NCBI GenBank assembly: GCA_004020875.1
Contig: SAPZ01000019.1
Coordinates: forward strand, 62,001 to 126,000
From: Mesorhizobium sp.
GTDB taxonomy: Bacteria > Pseudomonadota > Alphaproteobacteria > Rhizobiales > Rhizobiaceae
Direction: 5' to 3'
DNA length: 64,000 nucleotides
Part shown: positions 19,533 to 27,662 of the stretch, piece by piece
Numbering within the stretch: the stretch's first letter is position 1
Layout: every line of letters starts with the position of its first letter
The notes under the pieces: generated by a model
The model's input: only the letters and a program-made list of their open reading frames with translations
Database searches by the model: none
Told to the model about the DNA's origin: nothing
Position numbers and translations under genes: made by a program

Positions 19533-20114
19533 TCAGCGGTTCTTGCCGGGCACCCATAGCACGTCGGCCTTTCCATTGTCATTGACGGCACGGGCGGCGA
19601 CGAACAGGAAATCCGAGACGCGGTTGATGTATTTGAGCGCCTCGCGGTTGACATGCTCGGCCGGATCCTGCGCCAGCGCCACCATCTGGCGCTCGGCCCG
19701 GCGCGCCACGGTGCGGGCGAGATGGAGCGCGGCGGCGGCCGGCGTGCCGCCGTTCAGCACGAAGGATTTCAGCGGCTGCAGGTCCTTGTTGAGGAGGTCG
19801 ATGTCCTGTTCGACGCGGCCGGTCTGGGCGGCGACTATACGCAGCGGCTCATAGTCCAGCTGCTTGCCGTTGTCGGGCACGGCGAGGTCTGCCCCCAAGT
19901 CGAACAGATCGTTCTGGATGCGCGACAGCATAGCGTCGATCAAGGGATGGTGGCCGGCGGTATGGATGCGGGCCATGCCGATGCAGGCGTTGGCCTCGTC
20001 GACGGTGCCGTAGGCGTTGACGCGCAGGTCGGATTTCAGCCGCCGCTCGCCGGTGCCAAGGCCTGTCGTGCCATCATCGCCGGTGCGAGTGTAGATCTTG
20101 TTGAGCTTGACCAT
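19533..20114 (-). CDS. Cob(I)alamin adenosyltransferase, PduO type
   Basis: A 193-residue ATP:corrinoid adenosyltransferase, which makes adenosylcobalamin. The PduO N-terminal phosphate-binding motif YTRTGDDGTTGLGTGERR (residues 8-25) and the conserved VNAYGTVDEANACIG are present, with ARTVARRAER and LKYINRVSDFLFVAAR further on. It is not CobA/BtuR. In rhizobia this gene is commonly found beside etfBA. Confidence 0.92.
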   Translation of the reverse strand: MVKLNKIYTRTGDDGTTGLGTGERRLKSDLRVNAYGTVDEANACIGMARIHTAGHHPLIDAMLSRIQNDLFDLGADLAVPDNGKQLDYEPLRIVAAQTGRVEQDIDLLNKDLQPLKSFVLNGGTPAAAALHLARTVARRAERQMVALAQDPAEHVNREALKYINRVSDFLFVAARAVNDNGKADVLWVPGKNR

Positions 20115-20131
20115 AATGTCCCCAAAGACCT

Positions 20132-20323
20132 CTATCTGCGCGTGAAATAGACCACCAGCAACAGCAGCGCCAGGGCCACGGCCTGCAGCATCACACGGGC
20201 TTGCATCAGCTTGTTCGAGGTGACGCCGGAGCCGCCGCGCATCATGTTGATTAGGCCGCGGACCAGCACGATCAGCACGGCCGCCATCGCGATGACGGCG
20301 AGAATCTTCAAGACGATGACCAT
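20132..20323 (-). CDS. HIG1-domain twin-transmembrane protein
   Basis: A 63-residue protein with two membrane helices joined by a loop containing RGLINMMRGGSGVTSNKLMQARV, the hallmark (R-G-L-x-N...NKLMQARV) of the HIG1 family. Mitochondrial members assemble respiratory supercomplexes; bacterial ones are little studied. It lies 17 bases upstream of the adenosyltransferase and near etfBA, consistent with a respiratory role. Role inferred. Confidence 0.8.
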   Translation of the reverse strand: MVIVLKILAVIAMAAVLIVLVRGLINMMRGGSGVTSNKLMQARVMLQAVALALLLLVVYFTRR

Positions 20324-20348
20324 CTGGCGGGCTCCGGTTCAGTTTCGG

Positions 20349-21215
20349 TCAGGCGCGCCTGGCGAGCACGCGGTAGAGCAGGGACGCAGGCAGGATGCGT
20401 TTCAGCACAGCGCCGATTCTGGCCGGCACGGTTACCACATAGTGGGGGCGCGGGCGCTGTGACAGAAGCGCGTGACGGAGCGCCTTGTGCACGACCTCCG
20501 GCCCGGGCTTCAGTTTCGAGACGCTGCCGCCGGCCTGCAGCCGGGCGAGCTGCGCCTTATAATCGGCGCGGTGGACGGAATTCTCGACATCGATGTTCTT
20601 CAAAAACCAGGGCAGGCCATTGCTGGCGATCTTCGAGGTCACCGGTCCCGGTTCGATGAGGGAAAGGTGGATGCCGCTGCCTTCGAGTTCCTGGCGCATG
20701 CACAGCATCAGGCCTTCGATGGCGTGCTTGGATGCCGAATAGGCGCCGCGGAAGCGGACAGGCGCCAGTCCGAGGATCGAGGAGCAATGGACGAGGCGGC
20801 CGTGCCCCTGGCGGCGCATGACCGGCATAACGCGCCGGGTAAGATCGTGCCAGCCGAAGAAATTGGCCTCGAACTGCTCGCGAAGCGCTGCGACCGGCAG
20901 GTCCTCGACGGCGCCGGGCTGGGCATAGGCGCCGTTGTTGAACAGCGCGTCAAGCGTGCCGCCGGTGCGTTCAAGCACCGCCTCAACCAGCGCGGCGATG
21001 GATTCGGGCTCACGATAGTCGAGATAGAAGGCCTCCATGCCGTCGGCTTCGAGCACGGCGATGTCTGCCGGCTTGCGCGCCGTTGCGAAGACCCGCCAGC
21101 CTTCCGCCTTCAGCGCCCGCGCGCAATAGGCACCGATGCCGGAGGAGGCCCCGGTAACGATGACGGTGCGCAACTCTTTCGCGACGGTGGACGTTGTCTG
21201 ACCTGGGGTTGCCAT
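20349..21215 (-). CDS. Short-chain dehydrogenase/reductase (SDR)
   Basis: A 288-residue classical SDR. Cofactor motif TGASSGIGAYCA near residue 20, the structural NNGAY (in place of NNAG), a catalytic Ser in HCSSILG and the YSASK (Tyr-x-x-x-Lys) pair are visible. A C-terminal basic hydrophobic tail suggests membrane association. The substrate is unknown. An ATG at 21215 is chosen over TTG at 21224. It may head the operon running to etfA. Confidence 0.85.
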   Translation of the reverse strand: MATPGQTTSTVAKELRTVIVTGASSGIGAYCARALKAEGWRVFATARKPADIAVLEADGMEAFYLDYREPESIAALVEAVLERTGGTLDALFNNGAYAQPGAVEDLPVAALREQFEANFFGWHDLTRRVMPVMRRQGHGRLVHCSSILGLAPVRFRGAYSASKHAIEGLMLCMRQELEGSGIHLSLIEPGPVTSKIASNGLPWFLKNIDVENSVHRADYKAQLARLQAGGSVSKLKPGPEVVHKALRHALLSQRPRPHYVVTVPARIGAVLKRILPASLLYRVLARRA

Positions 21216-21273
21216 TTGCCGCAATCACTTCCCATATTCGCGGCGTCGACACAATCGAGCGGAGCGCGGGTCC

Positions 21274-22125
21274 TTGCTCAGGAATATCGTCGCCGTCAAG
21301 CGCGTGCTCTACGATGCGATCGGCCATTTCACCAATGACGACGGCTGGGCGATGGCCAGCCATCTCGCCATCACCTCGCTGATGGCTCTGTTTCCGTTCC
21401 TGATCTTCGCCACGACACTGGCCAGCTTCCTCGGCGCGCAGGCGTTCTCGGATACGGCGGTGCATCTCGTCTTCGACACCTGGCCGGAGCAGATCGCCAA
21501 GCCGATCGCGCGCGAGGTGCAGAACGTTCTCACCGTCAGGCGAACCGACCTTTTGACCTACGGCGTCGTGCTTGCCGCCTATTTCGCGTCGAACGGCATC
21601 GAGGCGCTGCGCACCTCGCTCAACCGTGCCTATCGTGTCACCGAAACGCGCGGCATCATCCATCGCAGGGTGCAGAGCATCATCTTCGTGCTGATCGCCA
21701 CGGCCTGCTTCCTGGCCGTAAGCGTGCTTCTGGTGTTCGCCCCTCTGCTGGCCAGGCTGGCGGAGGCGCATCTCGAATGGATCAAACCTTACATGGGCAC
21801 CATCACGCTGTGGCGTTACGTCGTCGCCTCCACCGTCATCGTCATCGGACTGTTCTCCGTGCATATCTGGCTGCCTGCCGGCAAGCGCCGCTTCGTCTCG
21901 ATCATACCGGGCATCGTCTTCACGCTCATCGCCTGGCTCGCCGGCTCGACCATCTTCGCCACCTATCTCGACCATTTCTCGTCCTACGTGACGACCTATG
22001 CGGGGCTCGCCTCGATCATGATCGCGGTGGTTTTCCTCTACATTATCTCGGCGATCTTCATTCTCGGCGGCGAGCTCAACGCCGCGATCAGCCGTTATCT
22101 CGAGGCGCGCGCGCGCGTCGGGTGA
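21274..22125 (+). CDS. YihY/BrkB-family inner-membrane protein
   Basis: A 283-residue protein with six membrane spans. The family segment DGWAMASHLAITSLMALFPF near residue 25, EALRTSLNRAYRVTETRG in the middle and the terminal FILGGELNAAI are typical of YihY (once annotated as ribonuclease BN). Function is unproven. The start appears to be TTG at 21274; no upstream in-frame ATG was seen. It is divergent from the SDR gene. Its stop codon lies inside the arm of a large palindromic repeat. Confidence 0.85.
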   Translation: MLRNIVAVKRVLYDAIGHFTNDDGWAMASHLAITSLMALFPFLIFATTLASFLGAQAFSDTAVHLVFDTWPEQIAKPIAREVQNVLTVRRTDLLTYGVVLAAYFASNGIEALRTSLNRAYRVTETRGIIHRRVQSIIFVLIATACFLAVSVLLVFAPLLARLAEAHLEWIKPYMGTITLWRYVVASTVIVIGLFSVHIWLPAGKRRFVSIIPGIVFTLIAWLAGSTIFATYLDHFSSYVTTYAGLASIMIAVVFLYIISAIFILGGELNAAISRYLEARARVG

Positions 22126-22267
22126 GATGTGTCGATATTCAGGTCAGGCCGGCCTGCAAACGGCGGCTTCCTGCGCTTCCGGTGCTCACGTACTTCAGCA
22201 CGCTCCGCTCCGGTTCTCGGAAGCCGCCGTTTTCGACTCGGCCTGACCTGAATCTCAGCACATCTCA
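22123..22267. repeat. Long interrupted palindrome between convergent genes (element 1)
   Basis: Nested self-complementary arms: TGAGATGTG/CACATCTCA (22123-22131, 22259-22267), ATTCAGGTCAGGCCG and its complement (15 bases, perfect), and ACGGCGGCTTC/GAAGCCGCCGT, enclosing a 49-base core at 22171-22219. The same core, differing at two bases, occurs at 25931-25979. The outermost arms contain the stop codons of both flanking genes. Its position suits a bidirectional terminator. Confidence 0.88.
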
Positions 22268-23158
22268 GATGGAGATTTCTTCGGATACGGCTTTGGACCC
22301 CGCCGTGGCCAGGGCAACGCCAAGGGTCGCGATCGCCATGCCGGCGATCTGCAGCAGGTTGAGCTGCTCGTCAAAGAGCATCCAGGCGATGACCGCGGTC
22401 ACGGCGGGCACGAGGTAGAACAGCGAAGCGACCTTCGACATCTCGCCGTCCCTGATCATCACCATCAACAGAAAGATGGCGCCGATTGACAGCACCAGGA
22501 CCAGCCAGGTCATGGCAAAGATCAGCTCGCCATTGACGGTGATGGCGCGCGTCTCGAAGGCGAGCGAGCCCAGGATCATCACGATGGAGCCGCCGACATA
22601 CTGCCACATCGTCGCCGACACCAGATCGCCGCCGGAGGCGTAGCGCTTCTGCCAAATGGTGCCAGCGCTCATGCCGAGCACCGAGACAAGTGAGGCGGCC
22701 AATGTAGCCGCGGACACGCCGCCACCGACCGCTCCGAGCTTCGGCCACAGCACGATGACGACGCCCATAAGCCCGACAGCAAGCCCGGCCCAATGGCGGG
22801 GCAGGATCGCCTCGCCGAGAAATCTGCCTGCAAGCATGGCCGTGATCAGCGGTTGCAGGCCGACGATCAATGCCGAAAACCCCGCCGGCATGCCCCGGTG
22901 GATCGCCCAGAAGACGGCGCCGAGATAGACACCATGCATGAGCACGCCGGCCACCGTCGCGTGCAACGCCTCCTCGCGAGTCGCCTTGCGAGAGCCGAGC
23001 ACAATGGCGAGCCCGGCAAACAGGATCGCCGCGATCACGAAGCGGATGGCGAGGAAGGTGAAAGGTTCCGCCCAGGGCATGGCGTAGCGCGCGCCGATGA
23101 AGCCTGTCGCCCACAAAACGACGAAGGAGGCGGGAATGAACCGCTTGATGCTCTGCAT
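22265..23158 (-). CDS. EamA/DMT-family transporter
   Basis: A 297-residue protein with ten hydrophobic segments in two EamA repeats. Markers are LWATGFIGARYAMPWAEP at the N-terminus, GVYLGAVFWAIHRGMPAGF, and LYF-like turns such as SLFYLVPAVTAVIAWM in the second repeat. It probably exports a small metabolite; substrate unknown. The ATG at 23158 is chosen because it places the first span at residue 8. It is convergent with the YihY gene. Confidence 0.85.
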   Translation of the reverse strand: MQSIKRFIPASFVVLWATGFIGARYAMPWAEPFTFLAIRFVIAAILFAGLAIVLGSRKATREEALHATVAGVLMHGVYLGAVFWAIHRGMPAGFSALIVGLQPLITAMLAGRFLGEAILPRHWAGLAVGLMGVVIVLWPKLGAVGGGVSAATLAASLVSVLGMSAGTIWQKRYASGGDLVSATMWQYVGGSIVMILGSLAFETRAITVNGELIFAMTWLVLVLSIGAIFLLMVMIRDGEMSKVASLFYLVPAVTAVIAWMLFDEQLNLLQIAGMAIATLGVALATAGSKAVSEEISI

Positions 23159-23312
23159 GGATGGGAGGCTGCCGGGTGAACGGTTGATGACCACATTTGC
23201 TCTAATGCTGTTCAATCCCGCAAGCAAAACGAAACGGTTGATCCATAAGCTAAGTCGAATTCAACAAACCGTGCCAAGAGGGGCATGGCGCGTCGCCGCG
23301 CCGTGGGTAGGC

Positions 23313-23606
23313 ATGTTTTTGCATCTCGACACAACCTGGCTGTTGTTCGCCTTCCTGATCATCGCCGGCTTCGGCTTCTTCTTCGGCGCGGCGCTCGACG
23401 CGATCATGAAGGAGAACGGATTCGGCCCGACCGGCAACACGCTGCTGTTCATCTTCGGCTTCTTTGCCGCGGTGACGGTCGCCAGCAAGCATGGCATCAG
23501 CGTGAGCGATCTCAGGCTGGCGGTTGCCTGTGGGCTCGGCGGCGCCTTTTTCTTCATCAGCTTGCTGGCGCTGATCAAGGCCGGGATGGCCCGCCTCGGG
23601 TCATAA
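23313..23606 (+). CDS. Small integral membrane protein of unknown function
   Basis: About 97 aa, with three hydrophobic stretches (LLFAFLIIAGFGFFFGAAL, NTLLFIFGFFAAVTVA, GGAFFFISLLALIKAG). I do not recognise a family. The reading frame extends upstream to 23097, but the part before 23313 overlaps the divergent EamA gene start and is less convincing. The stop overlaps the convergent gluQ stop by six bases. Confidence 0.55.
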   Translation: MFLHLDTTWLLFAFLIIAGFGFFFGAALDAIMKENGFGPTGNTLLFIFGFFAAVTVASKHGISVSDLRLAVACGLGGAFFFISLLALIKAGMARLGS

Positions 23607-24470
23607 GCCGACCAGTCGCCCAATGTCCTGCGGCGACATGCCTGCCTGGCGAAGCGCGGCAAGGCCCGTGTCCTTGAAGCTTTTGGACAGTTTCCTGCCG
23701 TCCGAGCCGAGAATCAGGCGGTGGTGGAAATAGCGCGGCTGGGGCAGGCCGAGCAGTTCCTGCAACAGGCGCTGCAGCCCGGTTGCCGCATAGAGGTCCT
23801 TGCCGCGCACGACATGGCTGACGTCCTGGAGCGCGTCGTCGAGGATGACGGCGAGATGATAGCTGGTCGGGATGTCGCGACGGGCGACGATGACGTCGCC
23901 CCAGGCCTGCGGTTGCGCTTCGATCGCCCTTGTCGCTGACATCGTCTCGTCGGTGAACTCCACCCATGACAGGTCGGCCGTGACGCGCGCCATGGCCGCC
24001 TCGACGTCAAGTCGCCAGGCAAAGGGCAAATTGTCGGCGATCCGCCGCTTGCGCTCCCTGGCCGGCAAGGCCCTGTCGAGCGGCGGGTAGAGCGGCACGC
24101 CGTCCGGATCGCGCGGCCAGTCGCGGCCGCCTTTCTCAGCGATGAAGGCACGGATCTCGCCCCGGCTCATGAAGGCCGGATAGACCAGTTCCTCGGTGAT
24201 CAATCGATCGAGCACCGCCCGGTATTCGGCAAAATGTTCCGATTGCCGGCGCACCGGCTGTTCCCAGCGCAACCCCAGCCATTCGAGGTCGCGGAAAATG
24301 CCGGCCTCGAATTGCGGCGTGCAGCGGGTGATGTCGATATCCTCGATGCGCAGCAGCAGCCGTCCGCCCACCCGCGCCGCCATCCGCTGGTTGAGCAAGG
24401 CGGAATAGGCATGGCCGAGATGCAGTTCGCCATTCGGGCTCGGCGCGAAGCGGAATGTCAGGAACGTCAT
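23601..24470 (-). CDS. gluQ: Glutamyl-Q tRNA(Asp) synthetase
   Basis: A 289-residue truncated glutamyl-tRNA synthetase that lacks the anticodon-binding domain; it attaches glutamate to queuosine 34 of tRNA-Asp. The class I motifs RFAPSPNGELHLGHAYSA (HIGH type, residues 6-23) and LGSDGRKLSKSFKD (KMSKS type, near residue 262) are present. Length of just under 300 residues distinguishes it from GltX. A longer start at 24533 would overlap the divergent glycosylase gene. Confidence 0.9.
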   Translation of the reverse strand: MTFLTFRFAPSPNGELHLGHAYSALLNQRMAARVGGRLLLRIEDIDITRCTPQFEAGIFRDLEWLGLRWEQPVRRQSEHFAEYRAVLDRLITEELVYPAFMSRGEIRAFIAEKGGRDWPRDPDGVPLYPPLDRALPARERKRRIADNLPFAWRLDVEAAMARVTADLSWVEFTDETMSATRAIEAQPQAWGDVIVARRDIPTSYHLAVILDDALQDVSHVVRGKDLYAATGLQRLLQELLGLPQPRYFHHRLILGSDGRKLSKSFKDTGLAALRQAGMSPQDIGRLVGL

Positions 24471-24559
24471 CTCTCGGGCGGCATTCGGGTTGAAAGGTGC
24501 TTTCGCCGGTTGGTATTTAGCCTCCATTGCCATTTCGCGGGCGCCCTGGGAACAAGAAC

Positions 24560-25219
24560 GTGCAACACATCGCCTCGCTCGACGACATTGCGGCAGGGCT
24601 CGATGCCCTCTGCCGGATCGATCCGCGGCTGGAGACGGTGCGCCGCAAGGCGGGTGAGGTGCCGCTCCGGCTGTCGGAGCCAGGCTTTCAAAGCCTGGCC
24701 TCGATCATCGTTTCGCAGCAGGTTTCCCGCGCCAGCGCCGATGCCATTTTCGGCCGGCTGGTCAAGCTGGTCGATCCGCTGACGCCGGAAGGGATACTCG
24801 CTGCCGGCGAGGACATATTCCGCGAGGCCGGTCTGTCGCGGCCGAAGCAGCGCGGGCTGCTCGCGGTCGCGCAAGCCGTTGCCGGCGGGCTCGATCTCGA
24901 TCACCTGTGCACCCTGGACGCCGGCGAAGCGATCGCGGCGATGACTGCCGTGCCCGGGATCGGCCCCTGGACGGCCGAATGTTATCTGCTGTTCGCCGCC
25001 GGCCACCCGGATGTGTTCCCCGCGCGCGACGTCGCGCTTCAGACGGCGGTCGGCCATGCGCTCGGCATCGACCCGCGTCCGCCGGAAAAAATGCTTATCC
25101 GGCTGGCCGAATCATGGAGCCCCTGGCGGGGTGTCGCGTCGCGGCTTTTTTGGGCCTATTACCGCGAACTGAAGGGCCGGGACGCGGCGCCTCCCGTCGA
25201 AATGGCCAAAAAAGCATGA
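24560..25219 (+). CDS. DNA-3-methyladenine glycosylase II (AlkA-like)
   Basis: About 219 aa. The HhH-GPD motif VPGIGPWTAECYLLFA is followed by the catalytic Asp in FPARDVALQ, and an N-terminal SIIVSQQVSRASAD helix is typical. It excises alkylated purines in base-excision repair. It lacks the N-terminal domain of E. coli AlkA, like most alphaproteobacterial versions. The start is GTG at 24560 or an ATG at 24527. It diverges from gluQ. Confidence 0.88.
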   Translation: MQHIASLDDIAAGLDALCRIDPRLETVRRKAGEVPLRLSEPGFQSLASIIVSQQVSRASADAIFGRLVKLVDPLTPEGILAAGEDIFREAGLSRPKQRGLLAVAQAVAGGLDLDHLCTLDAGEAIAAMTAVPGIGPWTAECYLLFAAGHPDVFPARDVALQTAVGHALGIDPRPPEKMLIRLAESWSPWRGVASRLFWAYYRELKGRDAAPPVEMAKKA

Positions 25220-25329
25220 AAATCATGCGTTTTTGAGAGTTTCGGCGAGAGACAATCCGCTTCACATCCCTGTCATGTCGGGCTTACAGTATCCGCGCCG
25301 TTCGGTTTGGAATGTAGGAGTCGAAGGAC

Positions 25330-25887
25330 GTGACGGTTGCCGTATCTCCGGATGGGCTTCCCGCGCTGGTGCTGAATGCGGACTACCGTCCGCTCAGCTA
25401 TTACCCCCTGTCGCTCTGGTCGTGGCAGGACGCCATCAAGGCTGTGTTCCTCGACCGGGTCAACATCGTCGCTGAATACGAGCACGCGGTCTCTTCGCCG
25501 ACATTCTCGATGAAGCTGCCGAGCGTGGTCAGCCTCAAGGCCTATGTGAAGCCGTCGAGGCATCCCGCCTTCACCCGCTTCAACGTGTTCTTGCGCGACC
25601 GTTTCCAATGCCAGTATTGCGGCACGCCGGAGGATCTGACGTTCGACCATGTCATTCCGCGCCATCGCGGTGGGGCGACGACCTGGGAGAATGTGGTCGC
25701 CGCCTGCTCGCCTTGCAATCTTCGCAAGGGCGGCATGATGCCGGCGCAGGCCAAGATGTGGCCGCTGCAGAAGCCATACCAGCCGACGGTGCACGACCTG
25801 CACAACAACGGCCGCCTGTTCCCGCCCAACCATCTGCATGAAAGCTGGATGGATTATCTCTACTGGGATGTCGAACTGGAACCTTAG
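25330..25887 (+). CDS. HNH endonuclease-domain protein
   Basis: A 185-residue protein. The HNH core runs CQYCGTPEDLTFDHVIPRHR (residues 97-116), then GGATTWENVVAACSPCNLRK, with two CxxC zinc pairs and the catalytic His. This chromosomal, stand-alone form is widely conserved in alphaproteobacteria; its role (DNA repair or other) is unknown. The GTG start follows TAGGAG and AAGGAC. Its stop lies next to palindromic element 2. Confidence 0.88.
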   Translation: MTVAVSPDGLPALVLNADYRPLSYYPLSLWSWQDAIKAVFLDRVNIVAEYEHAVSSPTFSMKLPSVVSLKAYVKPSRHPAFTRFNVFLRDRFQCQYCGTPEDLTFDHVIPRHRGGATTWENVVAACSPCNLRKGGMMPAQAKMWPLQKPYQPTVHDLHNNGRLFPPNHLHESWMDYLYWDVELEP

Positions 25888-26033
25888 AGTTCGGCAGAAA
25901 TCCGCCATGCTGGCCGACTGCCGCGGTTTTCTGCGCTTCCGGTGCTCACGTACTTAAGTACGCTCCGCTCCGGTTCTCGAAAACCGCACCATTCGACTCA
26001 GCCTGCCGAATTTTTGTCCGAACTCTGCGTCGC
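25886..26033. repeat. Long interrupted palindrome between convergent genes (element 2)
   Basis: The core at 25931-25979 matches that of element 1 in 47 of 49 bases. It contains the perfect palindrome CGTACTTAAGTACG. The inner arms here are GCGGTTTT/AAAACCGC and the outer arms begin AGAGTTCGG (25886) and end CCGAACTCT. These arms differ in sequence from those of element 1, yet are again self-complementary. Again it separates two convergent genes (HNH and dsbB). Confidence 0.85.
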
Positions 26034-26047
26034 GCCGCTCAATTGGC

Positions 26048-26566
26048 TCAGTCGCGCGCGAGCGCGCTGCGGAAGGCGACGGCGGCCAGGACGAGGCTGG
26101 CGATGGCGTTCCAGCCGGCGAGCGAGAGGCCGAGGATGCGAAGCGCCGCCTTGTCGCAGGAGGGCGGCACGAACTTGTCCAGCGCGTCGAGCACGCCCTT
26201 GCCGCCGGTGTCGACCGGACCGGCGCCGGCGGTGCAGTCGGTCGGACCGGCCCACCAATGCCATTCAACGCCCGAATGGTAGACGCCGAGATAGAGGCCA
26301 TAGAGCATTAGCAAGCCGCCGATTGCCAGCAGGCCGCGCGTCGCCCAAGCCGGCGCATGAAGCATAGAGGCTATCACCGCCAGCAGCATCAGCGGCGCGC
26401 CGACATAATACGGCGTGCGCTGCTCAAGGCAGAGATGGCAGGGGATGTAGCCGCCGATATATTGGAAGGCCAGCGCCGAGCCTACCGTCGCAGCCATGGC
26501 GACGGCAAGAAACAGCGCCGCGCGCGTGCGCTGGCGTCCGGTGTCGGCATTCATGGTCGCTGTCAT
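26048..26566 (-). CDS. dsbB: DsbB-type disulfide bond formation protein
   Basis: A 172-residue quinone-linked oxidase that reoxidises DsbA, with four membrane spans. The first redox pair is in YIPCHLCLEQR (CxxC, near residues 43-46). The second periplasmic loop carries the other cysteines (TDCTAGAG and PPSCDKA). An ATG at 26554 is an alternative start. Convergent with the HNH gene. Confidence 0.88.
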   Translation of the reverse strand: MTATMNADTGRQRTRAALFLAVAMAATVGSALAFQYIGGYIPCHLCLEQRTPYYVGAPLMLLAVIASMLHAPAWATRGLLAIGGLLMLYGLYLGVYHSGVEWHWWAGPTDCTAGAGPVDTGGKGVLDALDKFVPPSCDKAALRILGLSLAGWNAIASLVLAAVAFRSALARD

Positions 26567-26591
26567 CTAATCGGGTCCGTCGGTTGCGTCG

Positions 26592-27179
26592 CTATCCGTG
26601 GGCATATCTGACGAGGATATAGAGCAAAATCAGGGCAGCGGCGCCTGCGCCCACGATCAATCCCAAGCGCTTTTCGATGAATTCCCTGATCGGCTCACCA
26701 TAGCGGCGCAACAGCCAGGCAAGCAGGAGGAAACGGGCGCCGCGCGCCACGATGGCCGAGACGATGAAGACCAACAGATTGACCTGAAGCGCGCCGGCCA
26801 GAATGGTGACCACCTTGATCGGCGGCAGGTGCGCAGCGCCGGATGTGACGAGCAGCACCAGCATCAGCCCGGCGCCGGACGACTGCCACCTCTCGAACGT
26901 GTCAAGACCGCCGAAATGTTCGAGAATCGGGCGTGCTATCGTATCGTACGCATAGTAGCCGATCAGCCAGCCGGCAATGCCGCCCAGCACGGAGGCAATA
27001 GTCGCGGCCAGCGCGTAGCGATAGGCGCGATCAGGCCGCGCCAACGCCATGGGCAGGAACAGCACGTCGGCCGGTATGAAGAACACGGAGCTTTCGACGA
27101 AAGCGATGAAGGCCAGCCACCATTCGGCGGATCTGCGCGCCGCCAGCGACAGCGTCCAGTCGTAAAGTCCGCGAAGCAT
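26592..27179 (-). CDS. YqaA/DedA-like inner-membrane protein
   Basis: A 195-residue protein of the SNARE-associated (VTT/DedA) group. The N-terminal FVESSVFFIPADVLFLPMAL corresponds to the DedA motif ExxxPxPGE-like region, and the C-terminal half has GARFLLLAWLLRRYGEPI. Such proteins are linked to lipid flipping and membrane homeostasis. The ATG at 27179 gives the usual start (MLRGLYDWTLSLAA). Function inferred from family. Confidence 0.8.
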   Translation of the reverse strand: MLRGLYDWTLSLAARRSAEWWLAFIAFVESSVFFIPADVLFLPMALARPDRAYRYALAATIASVLGGIAGWLIGYYAYDTIARPILEHFGGLDTFERWQSSGAGLMLVLLVTSGAAHLPPIKVVTILAGALQVNLLVFIVSAIVARGARFLLLAWLLRRYGEPIREFIEKRLGLIVGAGAAALILLYILVRYAHG

Positions 27180-27457
27180 CGGCTCTCCTAATGCAGTCGA
27201 CACAATTCCGGACGGAAAACCGCAGCGCACTTTTCCTGGAATTGCTCTGATCAATATCACCCGAGACGCTTGGCGGTTTTGGGCAACGGCAGGCAGGAAG
27301 ACAAGGACCCAAAGCGCCGCATCCAGCTTGTAGATGCGAGGCGCTCAACGCTTCGCCTGTCTAGAAAGATTTTCCGCGCCGCACAATGTCTGCGTCGTCA
27401 CGAGGTCGAAGGGTGGGCGATGCCGCCGGTTGAACGGCCGAATCCGCAACAGGCCAG
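27180..27457. other. Intergenic region with no gene recognised
   Basis: Between yqaA and the tRNA-Leu promoter I see only short, unconvincing reading frames and a possible weak hairpin near 27318-27345. No repeat shared with the rest of the window was found. Confidence 0.5.
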
Positions 27458-27485
27458 TTGACGAACACCCATCCGCCCGTATAGT
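27458..27485 (+). promoter_or_regulatory. Sigma-70 promoter of tRNA-Leu
   Basis: TTGACG (27458-27463), a 16-base spacer and TATAGT (27480-27485). The match to housekeeping consensus is good, and it is placed about 28 bases before the mature tRNA, giving a leader of about 20 bases. Confidence 0.75.
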
Positions 27486-27513
27486 CCGCGCCCATCCAGG
27501 CCGCCCGGCCTGA

Positions 27514-27598
27514 GCCCCTATGGCGGAATTGGTAGACGCGCTCGACTCAAAATCGAGTTCCGCAAGGAGTGCTGGTTCGATCCCGGCTAGGGGCACCA
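27514..27598 (+). tRNA. tRNA-Leu (anticodon CAA)
   Basis: Acceptor stem GCCCCTA pairs with TAGGGGC. The anticodon stem CTCGA/TCGAG encloses the loop CTCAAAA, giving anticodon CAA, which reads UUG. The T arm has GGTTCGATCCC and the long variable arm marks a class II tRNA. The 3' ACCA is encoded. Length 85 bases. Confidence 0.96.
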
Positions 27599-27662
27599 CC
27601 CTTCGCTCTGCGAGCTTCGGGTGGCAGGGCCATTCTTTGCAAGCGGGCCATCCCAAAGCACC

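Noticed and set aside
27345..27656. Minus-strand frame across the tRNA-Leu gene with HSP-like text (MGWPACKEWP...PGWARTIRADG)
   Set aside because: It overlaps the tRNA and its promoter; such 'PLAGIEPA' frames are known spurious predictions over tRNA-Leu and tRNA-Ser genes.
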